DNA of 63,922 nucleotides, taken from contig SHYW01000011.1 of NCBI GenBank assembly GCA_009692615.1, positions 1 through 63,922 on the forward strand, read 5' to 3'. This DNA comes from Deltaproteobacteria bacterium. Lineage in GTDB: Bacteria; Desulfobacterota; Binatia; UBA9968. Position 1 is the stretch's first letter, and each line of letters opens with the position of its first letter. The notes beneath the pieces were generated by a model. That model was not told the origin of the DNA. It saw nothing but the letters and a program-made list of their open reading frames with translations, and did not search any database. Positions 1 through 8,170 of the stretch are shown here, piece by piece. The translations under genes and the position numbers were made by a program.

Positions 1-85
1 CGGCCTCAACCACGGTGATCTCGCTGCGATATACTCGTTGAATTACGTCTAGTCGTTTCTCGTCTTTCATTGTCAGGGTTGTCAT
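1..85 (-). CDS. Transposase N-terminus, cut by window edge
   Basis: The reverse strand opens a frame at 85 that runs off the left edge, beginning MTTLTMKDEKRLDVIQRVYR and continuing SEITVVEA. A basic N-terminal helix-turn-helix opening of this kind (VIQRV...S.ITVVEAA) is typical of DDE transposases of the ISNCY and IS481 groups. Only about 28 residues are visible, so the family is not certain. An AGGG motif lies 7 bases before the ATG. The tandem repeats just upstream (93-134) look like the matching insertion-sequence end. Confidence 0.5.
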   Translation of the reverse strand, partial: MTTLTMKDEKRLDVIQRVYRSEITVVEA

Positions 86-92
86 CCTTCCA

Positions 93-134
93 CCCTGACA
101 TAATTACGTTGCCGTTAACCCCTGACATAATCAC
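93..134. repeat. Tandem terminal repeats of an insertion sequence
   Basis: CCCTGACATAATTAC (93-107) and CCCTGACATAATCAC (120-134) are two direct copies 27 bases apart, with one mismatch. They lie directly upstream of the partial transposase. The inverted form TGTCAGG occurs at 71-77. Repeated transposase-binding sites at an insertion-sequence end are a reasonable reading. The other end of the element is outside the window. Confidence 0.5.
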
Positions 135-163
135 TTTGCTACAACAAAACGATTCTCCGCGCG

Positions 164-193
164 TTGACACTCCGCGCGCACTAGCGATAGATT
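164..193 (+). promoter_or_regulatory. Possible sigma-70 promoter for the bicupin gene
   Basis: TTGACA (164-169, a perfect -35 match) is followed after 18 bases by TAGATT (188-193, 4 of 6 matches to TATAAT). The -10 box ends 29 bases before the ATG at 223. The position is sensible and no other candidate lies between the insertion-sequence end and the gene. No transcript data support it. Confidence 0.4.
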
Positions 194-222
194 AGCGGTC
201 AATTCAACACGAGGAGAAAAAC

Positions 223-1284
223 ATGGCCGACGCACATGCCGTTCCAGAAACCCCTGAAGTCATCGCTCTACACAAACGCCTGGCGGAATATTCCCTCGGC
301 GGCCACTGGCAGTCGCGCGAGCAGAACGCCAACTTAGTGCCGTACCTTTGGCCGTGGTCGGCGATTTATTCCTGCTTGATCGAGTCCGGCGAGGTGATCA
401 AGCTCGGCGGCATCGACGACGCCGCCAAACGGCGCACGGTGCAGCTGGTCAATCCGTCTTTGACATTGAAAAAGTCCACCAGCCGGACGATTCAAATGTC
501 GATCCAGCTCGTCAAGCCTGGCGAGCGTGCCGAATGCCACCGTCATACCGCCGATGCGCTGCGCTTCGTCGTCGAAGGCGACGGCACCGGCTACACCAAC
601 GTCGAAGGCGAGCAGATGCTCATGGAGCCCGGCGATTTGGTGCTCACGCCCAATTGGACCTGGCATGACCACTACAACTGCAGCACGAAAAATCTCGTTT
701 GGCTCGATGTGTTGGATGCCCAACTGACCGGTTATCTCGATGCCAACTTTCACGAGAACTACGCCGAGGGCCCGGCGCAGCCGATCGTCAAACCAGACGG
801 CTACGGCCGCCATCAATACGGCGCGATTCGCCCGCGCATGAACAACGCCAGCAACGCCGCGCTACCTTACAACTACAAATGGCGCGACGCGTACCGATCG
901 CTGAACGAAATCGCCGCCGCCGGCCAACGCGATCCCCACGACGGCGTCCTGCTCGAATACGCCCATCCGATCACCGGTGGACCGACCATGCCGACCATCG
1001 GCTGCTGGCTGCAAATGGTCCCGCCGGGCGAAAGCACGACGCCGCATCGCCACACCAGCAGCACGATCTACCACGTCGTCCAAGGCGCCGGCGTCACCAA
1101 CGTCGGACAAAAAAAAGGCGCCGGCAAAGAATTGTCCTGGGGCGCCCACGATTGTTTCTTCGTGCCGTCATGGAACTGGCACCATTTCGAAAACAAGTCG
1201 AAGACCGAACCGGCGATCATCTTTTCCGTCACCGACCGGCCGGTGCTGGAGAGCTTGGGACTGTTCAGAGAAGAAGCGGCGTAG
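223..1284 (+). CDS. Bicupin dioxygenase, gentisate 1,2-dioxygenase-like
   Basis: The 353-residue protein has two cupin domains. The N-terminal barrel carries HRH at 106-108 followed by WHDH at 147-150, which are the expected Fe(II) ligands of gentisate and 1-hydroxy-2-naphthoate dioxygenases. The C-terminal barrel repeats HRH at 275-277. The length is close to the usual 340-370 residues. Such enzymes open the ring of gentisate-type aromatic acids in the cytoplasm; the true substrate is not fixed by sequence. The start is supported by GAGGAG 8 bases before the ATG. It stands alone on this strand between an insertion-sequence end and a broken Fic gene. Confidence 0.8.
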   Translation: MADAHAVPETPEVIALHKRLAEYSLGGHWQSREQNANLVPYLWPWSAIYSCLIESGEVIKLGGIDDAAKRRTVQLVNPSLTLKKSTSRTIQMSIQLVKPGERAECHRHTADALRFVVEGDGTGYTNVEGEQMLMEPGDLVLTPNWTWHDHYNCSTKNLVWLDVLDAQLTGYLDANFHENYAEGPAQPIVKPDGYGRHQYGAIRPRMNNASNAALPYNYKWRDAYRSLNEIAAAGQRDPHDGVLLEYAHPITGGPTMPTIGCWLQMVPPGESTTPHRHTSSTIYHVVQGAGVTNVGQKKGAGKELSWGAHDCFFVPSWNWHHFENKSKTEPAIIFSVTDRPVLESLGLFREEAA

Positions 1285-1299
1285 AAGATCAAAACGATC

Positions 1300-1370
1300 A
1301 ACCACGAAATACGCGAACGAAACGAACCCATGAAATTTTTCCGTGAATCTATTTCGTGTGTTTCGTGGTT
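1300..1370. repeat. Hairpin repeat, CACGAA family
   Basis: Arms AACCACGAAATACGCGAA (1300-1317) and ATTTCGTGTGTTTCGTGGTT (1351-1370) are imperfect inverted copies. It is a diverged member of the same family as the arms at 6551, 13181, 46240 and 60379. It may also act as a transcript end for the bicupin gene, but there is no T-run. Confidence 0.7.
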
Positions 1371-1391
1371 AGTCCCTATATTTAGCAAAGC

Positions 1392-2162
1392 ATGGATGAG
1401 CTGTTAGCCGCGATCGCAGCCAAGAAAGCGCAACTCGACAAGCTACGCACCTTGTCACGAGAGGTTTTGCTCGCGCTGTAGAAATCCTACGACGTCGATC
1501 TGACCTACACTTCCAACGCTATCGAAGGCAACACGCTGACGTTGCGCGAAACCGCGGAACTCATCGAGCATGGCATCACCGTCGGCGGCAAGCCGTTGCG
1601 CGACCACCTCGAAGCTGTCGATCATTACAACGCGGTGTTGTGGATGCGCGAATGCGCGGCGAAAACGAATCCTATCGATGAACACATGGTATGCGAACTC
1701 CATCGACGCATCGTCGCCCGCAGCCAGCCGGAAATTGGCGGAATCTATAGCACACTGCCGCGCCGTATCGCCGGTTCGCCTGTCGTTTTTCCGAACCCTG
1801 CGAAGATTCCGCAATTGATGAAGGAGTTCGGCGCATGGCTAGTACAGGCAGAACCGCTACCCGCGCGAAGCTTCGATGGCCATTTTCGCTTAGTAGCGAT
1901 CCATCCGTTCAGCGACGGCAACGGCCGCACCGCCCGCTTGCTGATGAACTTAATATTACTTCGCTCAGGCTATCCGCCAGTGGCAGTGCGCCCGGAAGAT
2001 CGCAAGATCTATCTCGACGCACTCGAACACGCGTCTTTAAGCGACGACCTCAACCCATTTCAGACGTTCATGCATCAGAGATTGGATTCCACATTGGAGG
2101 AATACTTGATTTCCCTGAAGGACGCGCAACCCGCGCAATCGGAATCCGACAAACGATCTTAG
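1392..2162 (+). pseudogene. Fic family AMP-transferase, interrupted by amber codon
   Basis: One frame from ATG 1392 to 2162 encodes a Fic protein if a single TAG (1479-1481, codon 30) is read through. The catalytic loop HPFSDGNGRTAR (core H at codon 171 of the full frame) is a perfect Fic motif for transfer of AMP or another phosphate-containing group to target hydroxyls. SNAIEG at codons 41-46 matches the class II inhibitory motif (S/T)xxxE(G/N), and it lies after the stop. The first start after the stop is TTG at 1542, which would give a 206-residue protein without the inhibitory motif. CAG to TAG is the simplest origin of the stop. The gene is either dead or makes an unrestrained short form. 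Confidence 0.8.
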
Positions 2163-2284
2163 CCCGAGGCGGCGATCAAAATGACCCTCAAGGATCCAAG
2201 TCTTTCAAACCTACGCAATAGCCGCGTCGTTGATGTGCTTGAATTGGTAGGGTGTGCTTCGCGCACCGGTCGGTCTGGCAAAAT

Positions 2285-2400
2285 CTCTCGCAAAGGCGCA
2301 GCGATCGGAGAAGAAGAAGCGAATTTGTTTGTCTACTGTTATTCTTTTTTTCCGAACTTGGCGTCTTTGCGCCTTGGCGAGAGAAACTTCCGAATCCGAA
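2285..2400. repeat. Hairpin repeat, CGCAAAG family
   Basis: Arms CTCTCGCAAAGGCGCA (2285-2300) and GCGTCTTTGCGCCTTGGCGA (2361-2380) are inverted copies around an A/T-rich loop, and TTCCGAA follows the right arm as in the copies at 15031 and 15989. The gene-free stretch 2163-2556 holds only this hairpin and the next one. Confidence 0.75.
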
Positions 2401-2457
2401 CGCCTTCAACTTCCGAGAAGTTTGCGCGAGCCGCGCAAATTTATAACTATAGTAGAA

Positions 2458-2516
2458 TGAAGGGCACGAACTTCGGAGATTTGGCCATCCGAACCCTTCG
2501 TGACCTTCGTGGTGAG
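2458..2516. repeat. Hairpin repeat, CACGAAG family
   Basis: The left arm GGGCACGAACTTCGG and the right arm CCGAACCCTTCGTGACCTTC are an imperfect inverted pair ending in TTCGTGGTGAG. The central TTCGGA...CCGAA core is shared with the copies at 6551 and 60379. Confidence 0.7.
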
Positions 2517-2556
2517 TTACACGCCGGATAAACTACCAACCACGTGAGACGATCCA

Positions 2557-4080
2557 CTAGCGTGCCCGCGCTTTGAGATCCCAGCCGTAGGCGTCCTCAC
2601 CGGGATTGGCCTTGAAGTCGAACTTGTTACTGACTCCCTGCAAACCTTGATATTGGTACAACCATGCCATCGGCGCTTCGTCCATCAATAACGACATCGC
2701 CTTCTGCAACAGCTTCACGCGTTGGGCGGGATCGAAACTCGCTTGCTCGGCGTCCAGCGCGGTGTCCACCGCCGGGTTGGAGTACTCCAGACGCTTGGTG
2801 ACTCCGGTGCGAAAATACTGGTGCAGATATTCGCTCGGATCGACCACCGCGCCGCGGCCGAAGATATACATGGCAACTTTGCCGTTCTGAATGGCGGCGA
2901 AACCGCTGTCTTGATCCTGGGTGCGCAGTTTGGCGCGGATGCCGACGGTGCCGAGCATACCGGCGATCGCTTCAGCGACATCCTTGACCTTGTTGTACTG
3001 TCCGAGCGGCACCAGGAAGTCGACCTCGAAGCCGCTGGCGAAGCCGGCCTGCGCCAGCAATTTTTTCGCCTTCGCGGGATCGATATTGTATTTGGGACGG
3101 ATCTCCGAGCTGTAGCCATACTGATCCGGTCCTACCGGCGCGTCCATCGGATAGGCGAATCCCTTGAGCACATTCTGCGTCAGCGCCTTGCGGTCGATGG
3201 CGTAGTTGATCGCCTGGCGCACCAGTTTGCTTTGGAACTGCGGCACCGAAGCGTGCATGCCCAGAAACATAATATTGATCGTCCGCGCGCTCTCGATGCG
3301 CGCCAGGCCGGTGACACGCGGCGCGCTCTCCGGCGGCACATTCGAGATCAGGTCCACTTCCTTGTTCAACAGCGACGTGATCGCCACCTCCGACTCGGGA
3401 ATGTTGCGAAAAACAATTTCATCCACCGTCGGCTTGTGATCGCTGTGCGAATACGCGGGATTCTTTTCGACCACGAACCACTGGCCCCGCACCCATTCCT
3501 TGAACTTGTAGGGCCCAGTGCCCAGTGCCAGCTTATCAGCGGCGGCGGCGCCCAAGCGATCGTAAGCGGCCTTGTTGGTGATAAAACGCTGGCCCAGGCG
3601 GAACAACAGCGCGGCGTCCGGTTTCTTGGTGTGCAAGCGCACGGTCAATGGGTCCACCGCTTCGATGGCATCGACATGGGCGATGGATGTGACCTGTTTG
3701 CTATCGGGATCTTTCTGAATGCGCGTGAAGGAATGCACCACATCGGCGGAAGTAAACTCGCTGCCGTCGTGAAACTTGATACCCTTCTTGAGCTTGATCA
3801 GCCATGTGCTCGGATCGGGATTGCTCCACGACTCGGCGAGGATCGGCACGATGCGTTTCTTGCTCCAGCTCCACTCCGCCAGCGGTTCGATGACATGTTT
3901 CCAGGTCGGATAGATCTGCGTCGTCGAGTGGCCGTAAGGATTCAGCGTCTCTACCTGCACGCCCGGCAGAGCGATGGAGGCGCTAACCTTTTGATCGGTC
4001 TTCGCGGCGGCCAGCGCTTGGCCACCGAACGAATACAGGACAGACAAGACAGACAAAATTAATAAATGAAATTTTACCAT
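2557..4080 (-). CDS. Peptide/opine-type ABC substrate-binding protein (SBP family 5)
   Basis: The 507-residue protein begins with a signal peptide (about residues 1-24, ending ALAAA) and continues as a family 5 extracellular solute-binding protein. Recognisable segments are LNPYG near residue 46, LKKGIKFHDGSEFTSADVVH near 97-116, LGTGPYKFKEW near 186 and the C-terminal YQYQGLQGVSNKF. The length is normal for DppA/OppA-like proteins. It should act in the periplasm or on the outer membrane face, delivering a peptide or similar solute to an ABC permease. No permease or ATPase is encoded nearby. GAGGT lies just before the ATG. It stands alone, with the insertion debris at 4.1-4.9 kb upstream. Confidence 0.85.
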   Translation of the reverse strand: MVKFHLLILSVLSVLYSFGGQALAAAKTDQKVSASIALPGVQVETLNPYGHSTTQIYPTWKHVIEPLAEWSWSKKRIVPILAESWSNPDPSTWLIKLKKGIKFHDGSEFTSADVVHSFTRIQKDPDSKQVTSIAHVDAIEAVDPLTVRLHTKKPDAALLFRLGQRFITNKAAYDRLGAAAADKLALGTGPYKFKEWVRGQWFVVEKNPAYSHSDHKPTVDEIVFRNIPESEVAITSLLNKEVDLISNVPPESAPRVTGLARIESARTINIMFLGMHASVPQFQSKLVRQAINYAIDRKALTQNVLKGFAYPMDAPVGPDQYGYSSEIRPKYNIDPAKAKKLLAQAGFASGFEVDFLVPLGQYNKVKDVAEAIAGMLGTVGIRAKLRTQDQDSGFAAIQNGKVAMYIFGRGAVVDPSEYLHQYFRTGVTKRLEYSNPAVDTALDAEQASFDPAQRVKLLQKAMSLLMDEAPMAWLYQYQGLQGVSNKFDFKANPGEDAYGWDLKARAR

Positions 4081-4629
4081 GGCACCTCTGCTCCCAACAT
4101 TTCTTCAATCTTCGAAACCCAAACAGAATTAGCTCTTGAGCTACACGCGCTCAATTTGTCGCCGGCATAACCGCTATCCCGCGCGGCCCCCTCGATATGT
4201 TTGCCGTGGCACTTTGTCAAATATTACCAAAATCGTCGACTCCCGCCGTGAGCATGCATATCACGACACAGCTTCTCCAACAGCAATGGTAAACTCATAT
4301 CTCTCACAACCCAGCAGGGAGTCAAGGTGTTCAGGGTCGGACTTTTACGTCACAACAAACTGAAAAGAAAGTCTAGAAATGGAAGTCTGACCCGCAATCC
4401 TCAATGAACTCAATCCGAAGGAAATACAGGGAAAGAAGAAACTTCTTTTCACAGGAACCTCTGTGCCTGCTTGACCTGTCGGCTAATGGGCGCCCCCAAT
4501 CACTGACCGCGGACGATGACGTGGTAGAGAAGTCCGGTCGCGAAGACTCTGGGACGGCGGGCCATGAGGAGGGATTAACAGAAACACGGGATCAATGTCA
4601 AGATTGTAATGAATGTTATGTCTGACCCC
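4081..4629. other. Gene-free stretch with mobile-element debris
   Basis: Nothing convincing is encoded here. Two copies of GTCTGACCC-like sequence (near 4386 and 4620) lie beside the transposase remnant at 4630-4851, and resemble the flank sequence often found near REP-associated transposases. The short open frames in this stretch have no recognisable protein features. Confidence 0.4.
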
Positions 4630-4851
4630 AAATCCCTCGTACGAATCCCTCGAAGCAACAGAATGTAATTCGTCATCAAACACCAAGCAAGAACATCGAC
4701 ACCGAAGCGGTTCAATTCTTCGGCCATAAAATCCAAGTAGGAACTTTTCTCACTATCGCTTTGGAAAATAGGAATGGACCGCACGCCCCCGCTGCGTGAC
4801 GTGATGAGGAGAACCAGACGCTACAACCCTGGAAATTCGCGCCGTGCGCAA
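4630..4851 (-). pseudogene. REP-associated tyrosine transposase (Y1/RAYT) remnant
   Basis: On the reverse strand, 4851-4786 reads RISRVVASGSPHHVTQRG, the standard opening of REP-associated tyrosine transposases. A frameshift near 4785 moves to the frame from 4784, which reads FQSDSEKSSYLDFMAEELNR and then FGVDVLAWCLMTNYILLL. The last segment corresponds to the catalytic HUH region, normally CLMPNHVHLL, with the essential histidines lost here. The catalytic tyrosine part is absent. So this is a dead, truncated copy. It is relevant because REP-like hairpins of the sort these enzymes move are abundant in the window. Confidence 0.8.
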
Positions 4852-4887
4852 ACCCTAGTAGAGCCCAATGCCTTCAGCCAAGAACAA

Positions 4888-4910
4888 ATTGTATTGTGTC
4901 CCCGGAATTC
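4888..4910 (+). repeat. Conserved end sequence shared with 40332-40350
   Basis: GTATTGTGTCCCCGGAATT (4891-4909) is repeated exactly, on the other strand, at 40332-40350. Here it lies 37 bases beyond the N-terminal side of the transposase remnant. It is probably an end of a former transposase-bearing element. Confidence 0.6.
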
Positions 4911-4912
4911 TA

Positions 4913-5401
4913 TCAGAGGTCAGATGATACGACCGGTGCAAGCATCCTATGCCGCGCCCACAATGTTAACGCAGGCCCCCAAATTGGGAACGCTACATAA
5001 CCCTGGTACATCAAACCTCCGCTTGATATTCCAGATGCGGCCGCAATGCTGGCTGCGTTTGGCGAATGTGCCCAAAGCCACCCAACGGCCAATACGTATA
5101 CGACTTCAAGAACCACAACCGCCAATAGAACAAAAGGCCAGTTGATTTTCTTTCGAATCAGTTGAACTCCAGTTACAAGGAGGAGCAGGTAAAGCACGGC
5201 ACAGATCGCAGACATCCTGTAGAACATGACGTAGAACTTTGAAAGGTCAGCTTTCTGCCCGAATCCTTCCAGTGTCACTGAATAATCCAAAATAAGTGTC
5301 GAATAGTTAGACCAAAGTCCAAGAGCCGCAAGTATGATCGTTGTGAGACCCACAACCATTAATGCGCACTGCGGTATTTTCCTGGTGGTACTTTCGCCCA
5401 T
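4913..5401 (-). CDS. Small membrane protein of unknown function
   Basis: The 162-residue protein has about four hydrophobic segments (roughly residues 12-30, 60-85, 88-110 and 135-152) and no recognised catalytic motif. The ATG at 5401 follows the stop of the upstream amidohydrolase by two bases (TAA AA ATG), and its AGGT ribosome-binding sequence lies inside the last codons of that gene. The two are therefore very likely translated from one message. The C-terminal part is only 60 bases from the old transposase debris. I do not recognise the family. Confidence 0.6.
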   Translation of the reverse strand: MGESTTRKIPQCALMVVGLTTIILAALGLWSNYSTLILDYSVTLEGFGQKADLSKFYVMFYRMSAICAVLYLLLLVTGVQLIRKKINWPFVLLAVVVLEVVYVLAVGWLWAHSPNAASIAAASGISSGGLMYQGYVAFPIWGPALTLWARHRMLAPVVSSDL

Positions 5402-5403
5402 TT

Positions 5404-6528
5404 TTACAACCTATACAGCTCCGCCGCGTTTTTCCACAACACTCGTTCGCGTGCTTCCGCCGATACTCCCTTGAAACAATGATCGATGGTTTCCTTAGTG
5501 CGCGGCCAGGTCGAATTGGCCAGCGGCAGATTCGCCGACCATAGGATGCGATCGGCGCCAATGTAATCGGTGAACGGCGCGACCGGATCGTACCAAGAAT
5601 TAAAAAAGCACTGGCGCTTGAACATTTGCAGAGGCGTGAGGTCGTAGCCTTCGCGGTGAAGGCCGTCATGTTCGAATTGATGATCGGCCCATTCTAAATA
5701 GAGCATGCCCCAACTGAGCGCACTCTCGGCTAACACCAAGCGCAGTTTCGGGTGGCGCAGCAAGACCCGCGAAAACGAGTAAAGCGAAATAACGAACACG
5801 CTCGACACCGGCTTGGTCGCCGCGTCGACCGCCGCGGCCAGCGCCGGCTTCATCTTCGGCGGCAGCGGTGATTGTAATTCCGGCGAGCCGCCGGCGTGGA
5901 GACAGACCGGCACGTTCAATTCTTCGCACACCGACCAGAGCGGGTCATATTCCGGACCGCTGATATGCGGAACGTTGCGCAGATGCATGGGCAAGGACGG
6001 CAAGATCACGCCGCGATGACCGCGCGCAACCGCGCGCTTGATCTCGGCGATCGCCGCTTCCACCGGCCAGATCGGCACCAGACACTGCGGAATGAAACGC
6101 TTGCTGGCGCTGGCCCATTCGTCGATCAGCCAATCGTTGTAAGCTTGCACGCAGGCGATCTCCAACTCGGAATCTTGCAAGCGGCCAAACGTCTCGCCCG
6201 CCAAACCAGCCACGGTCGGGTAGAGAACAGAATAATCGATGCCCGCCGAGTCCATCGCCTTCAACCGTTCGGAAGGCGTGTACGCCGGCGCCGGCACGTC
6301 GGCCCAGCGTTTGGGATCTTCATTGCGATCCGCCATCAAGGCGCCAGCCCGCGCACTGCGGCCGTCGAGAAGCATTTGGCCGTCGACGAACCATTGCTCG
6401 CTGCCATCCTTCGCTTTGACTAAATGCGGCACCCGATCGGCAAATTTTTTCTCGACACGATTTATCCACAGCTTGGGCGTCTCCTGAACATGATCGTCGA
6501 CGCTGATAAAGCCATATTTCAAATGCAT
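5404..6528 (-). CDS. Amidohydrolase family 2 (ACMSD-like) metal-dependent hydrolase/decarboxylase
   Basis: The 374-residue protein has the amidohydrolase_2 TIM-barrel pattern: an N-terminal ISVDDH metal-binding stretch (residues 8-13), VCLHAGG in the middle (about 230-236) and a late S-A-N-L-P-L segment where many relatives have SDFPH. Relatives include aminocarboxymuconate-semialdehyde decarboxylase and hydroxybenzoate decarboxylases, so it may remove CO2 from, or hydrolyse, a ring-derived acid. The replacement of the usual late Asp-x-Pro-His by Asn-Leu-Pro-Leu is a departure that may change metal handling. AGGAAGG precedes the ATG. It is probably co-transcribed with the small membrane protein downstream and the second amidohydrolase upstream. 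Confidence 0.75.
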   Translation of the reverse strand: MHLKYGFISVDDHVQETPKLWINRVEKKFADRVPHLVKAKDGSEQWFVDGQMLLDGRSARAGALMADRNEDPKRWADVPAPAYTPSERLKAMDSAGIDYSVLYPTVAGLAGETFGRLQDSELEIACVQAYNDWLIDEWASASKRFIPQCLVPIWPVEAAIAEIKRAVARGHRGVILPSLPMHLRNVPHISGPEYDPLWSVCEELNVPVCLHAGGSPELQSPLPPKMKPALAAAVDAATKPVSSVFVISLYSFSRVLLRHPKLRLVLAESALSWGMLYLEWADHQFEHDGLHREGYDLTPLQMFKRQCFFNSWYDPVAPFTDYIGADRILWSANLPLANSTWPRTKETIDHCFKGVSAEARERVLWKNAAELYRL

Positions 6529-6550
6529 GCAAACCTTCCTCTCTAAAACT

Positions 6551-6636
6551 GTTCACCACGAAGTTCACGAAGGACACGAAGGGTTCGGATTATTTTTACT
6601 CCGAACTTCGTGCTCCTGGTGTCCTTCGTGGTGAGG
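6551..6636. repeat. Hairpin repeat, CACGAAG family
   Basis: The left arm starts TTCACCACGAAGTTCACGAA (6552-6571) and the right arm ends GTGTCCTTCGTGGTGAG near 6634, with a TTCGGA...TCCGAA core. It lies between two co-oriented amidohydrolase genes, so it would be transcribed as a strong stem within their message. Confidence 0.8.
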
Positions 6637-6661
6637 TCGGCTTTTCTCCCCAAAGAAACAC

Positions 6662-7810
6662 TTAGGCAGGTAACACCGCGTCGATCTTGTACAGCCGCAC
6701 GGCGTTCTCGTATTGCATCTTACGCCGGTCGGCTTCGGGCACGCCGGTGAGCACGCGCTCGACCTCGCGCCAAGAGTGCGGATAGTACGACGCCACGTGC
6801 GGAAAATCCGACTCCCACATGATGTTGTCGACGCCGATGTCGTCGCGCAGCTTGATGCCTTCGGCCTCGAACCAAAAGTTCACGTACATCTGCCGGCGCA
6901 CGATTTCGCTCGGCCTCGTGGTGATGCCTTCGGTCCACAAGTGGCGGCTCTCCCACTCGTGATCGCAGGTGGCGATCACGTAGTTCAAGCTGCCGACGCC
7001 GGCCTCGGGAAACACGCTGATCAAGCCGGAAAACTTTTCGGTGATGCCGGAAAAAATAAATTGCGGCACGATCTGCGCCGGCGTCACCGCCGAAGTCGCG
7101 GTCTGCGCCGAGTGCGCCTGGCGCGGCGAGTAACCGCTCCACTTGCGCACCGACGCGCCCGCGCTCAATCCGGCTGAGCCGTGAAAATGAATCGGCAGCT
7201 CCAGCGCCTGACAAACATCCCAAACCGGATACCAGTAAGGATCGGTGATGTGCGGCAAGCCCTTGGGCATCTCGCCCATCAAGTTGACGCCGCGATGGCC
7301 CGCCGCCGCGGCGCGCGCGAGCTCGCGTTTGATCGCTTCCGGCGAACTCAAGTACGGCACGATCGCCAAGGGCACATAGCGGTCGCTGACGCGATACCAT
7401 TCGGCCAGCGTGTCGTTGTAAGCGCGCACGACATCCAACTCGTACTCGACATCGCCGAACTCGAAGAACGTGCCGCCGGGCGGGTTGGGAAACAGCACTT
7501 CGGCGTCGACGCCGTCGGCATCGAGCATCGCCAAGCGCGCCTTGGGATCGTGATAGGCCTTGGGAATTTCTTCGTAGAGCTGCGGATAGGTCGGAAACGG
7601 CTCGCCCATCAACGCCGGGCAATTGGCGACATCGCCATGACGCACCTCGCCGTACACGGTCCAGCGGTCGATGCGCTTGCCGTCTTCTTTAGTCTCAACG
7701 ATCTTGGGAATCTTATCGCCCCATTTAGTCGCGAACATGCGATGCGTAAAATCGCCGCGGTCGAAACCCGCGTGGGAATCCGCGCTGATGAGTTTATGTT
7801 TGATCTGCAT
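6662..7810 (-). CDS. Amidohydrolase family 2 metal-dependent hydrolase
   Basis: The 382-residue protein has LISADSHAG at residues 7-15 (first metal-binding motif), PIHFHGSAG near 205 and a late WESDFPHVASYYPHS segment with the expected Asp. All three are standard for the amidohydrolase_2 family of decarboxylases and hydrolases. Unlike the neighbour at 5404, the late SDFPH motif is intact. GGAGGG precedes the ATG by a normal distance. The two genes are only distantly alike, so they probably act on different compounds rather than being a fresh duplication. Confidence 0.8.
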   Translation of the reverse strand: MQIKHKLISADSHAGFDRGDFTHRMFATKWGDKIPKIVETKEDGKRIDRWTVYGEVRHGDVANCPALMGEPFPTYPQLYEEIPKAYHDPKARLAMLDADGVDAEVLFPNPPGGTFFEFGDVEYELDVVRAYNDTLAEWYRVSDRYVPLAIVPYLSSPEAIKRELARAAAAGHRGVNLMGEMPKGLPHITDPYWYPVWDVCQALELPIHFHGSAGLSAGASVRKWSGYSPRQAHSAQTATSAVTPAQIVPQFIFSGITEKFSGLISVFPEAGVGSLNYVIATCDHEWESRHLWTEGITTRPSEIVRRQMYVNFWFEAEGIKLRDDIGVDNIMWESDFPHVASYYPHSWREVERVLTGVPEADRRKMQYENAVRLYKIDAVLPA

Positions 7811-8170
7811 TGTCCCTCCGAAAATCTAAATCAGTAGTGGCCTACGGCCACTCTACCAAGTCATATGTACTATTATTTCGAGAATCCAGACCACCAATGC
7901 TTCGCCACTAGGCGTGTCGCGACACGCCCCCTACACAGGAATTGCTCTGGGTCTCTTGCAGTTACTGCAAATGGCATCTTCTACTCTGTGATCTCTGTAA
8001 TACTATCCATGATAATTTTCGCGCCTTGCGCAAATTTTCTGTGTAGCCGATCCGAAGGGCGACCAGCCGGTCGCCCCTACGTCCCTTTTGTGGCCTTTGC
8101 ATTCTTTGCGGCCAATCTTCTTCGGTTGCGGCTTTGCCGCGCTAGGCCCTCTGTGGTGAATAGTCTTCCT
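7811..8170. other. Gene-free stretch with palindromes
   Basis: No gene is evident. It holds three compact palindromes: AGTGGCCTACGGCCACT (7836-7852), GGCGTGTCGCGACACGCC (7911-7928) and GGGCGACCAGCCGGTCGCCC (8056-8075). The last belongs to the GGCGACC family seen at 51189 and 54907. CTTTGCGGCCAATC near 8108 recurs at 23117 and 59100. Confidence 0.6.

Noticed and set aside
1479-1481. Readthrough or reassignment of stop codons, prompted by TAG in Fic and TGA in HNH
   Set aside because: All other genes use TAA, TAG and TGA as normal ends, so a changed code is unlikely. Each is better explained as a single nonsense mutation.
2722-4062. A 446-codon open frame on the plus strand
   Set aside because: It lies wholly opposite the family 5 binding-protein gene, has no ribosome-binding site, and its translation is arginine/leucine-rich without recognisable domains. 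It is an antisense shadow of GC-rich coding DNA.
4136-4363. A 75-codon plus-strand open frame in the mobile-element debris
   Set aside because: Composition and codon use look random, no motif, and the stretch includes old insertion sequence.
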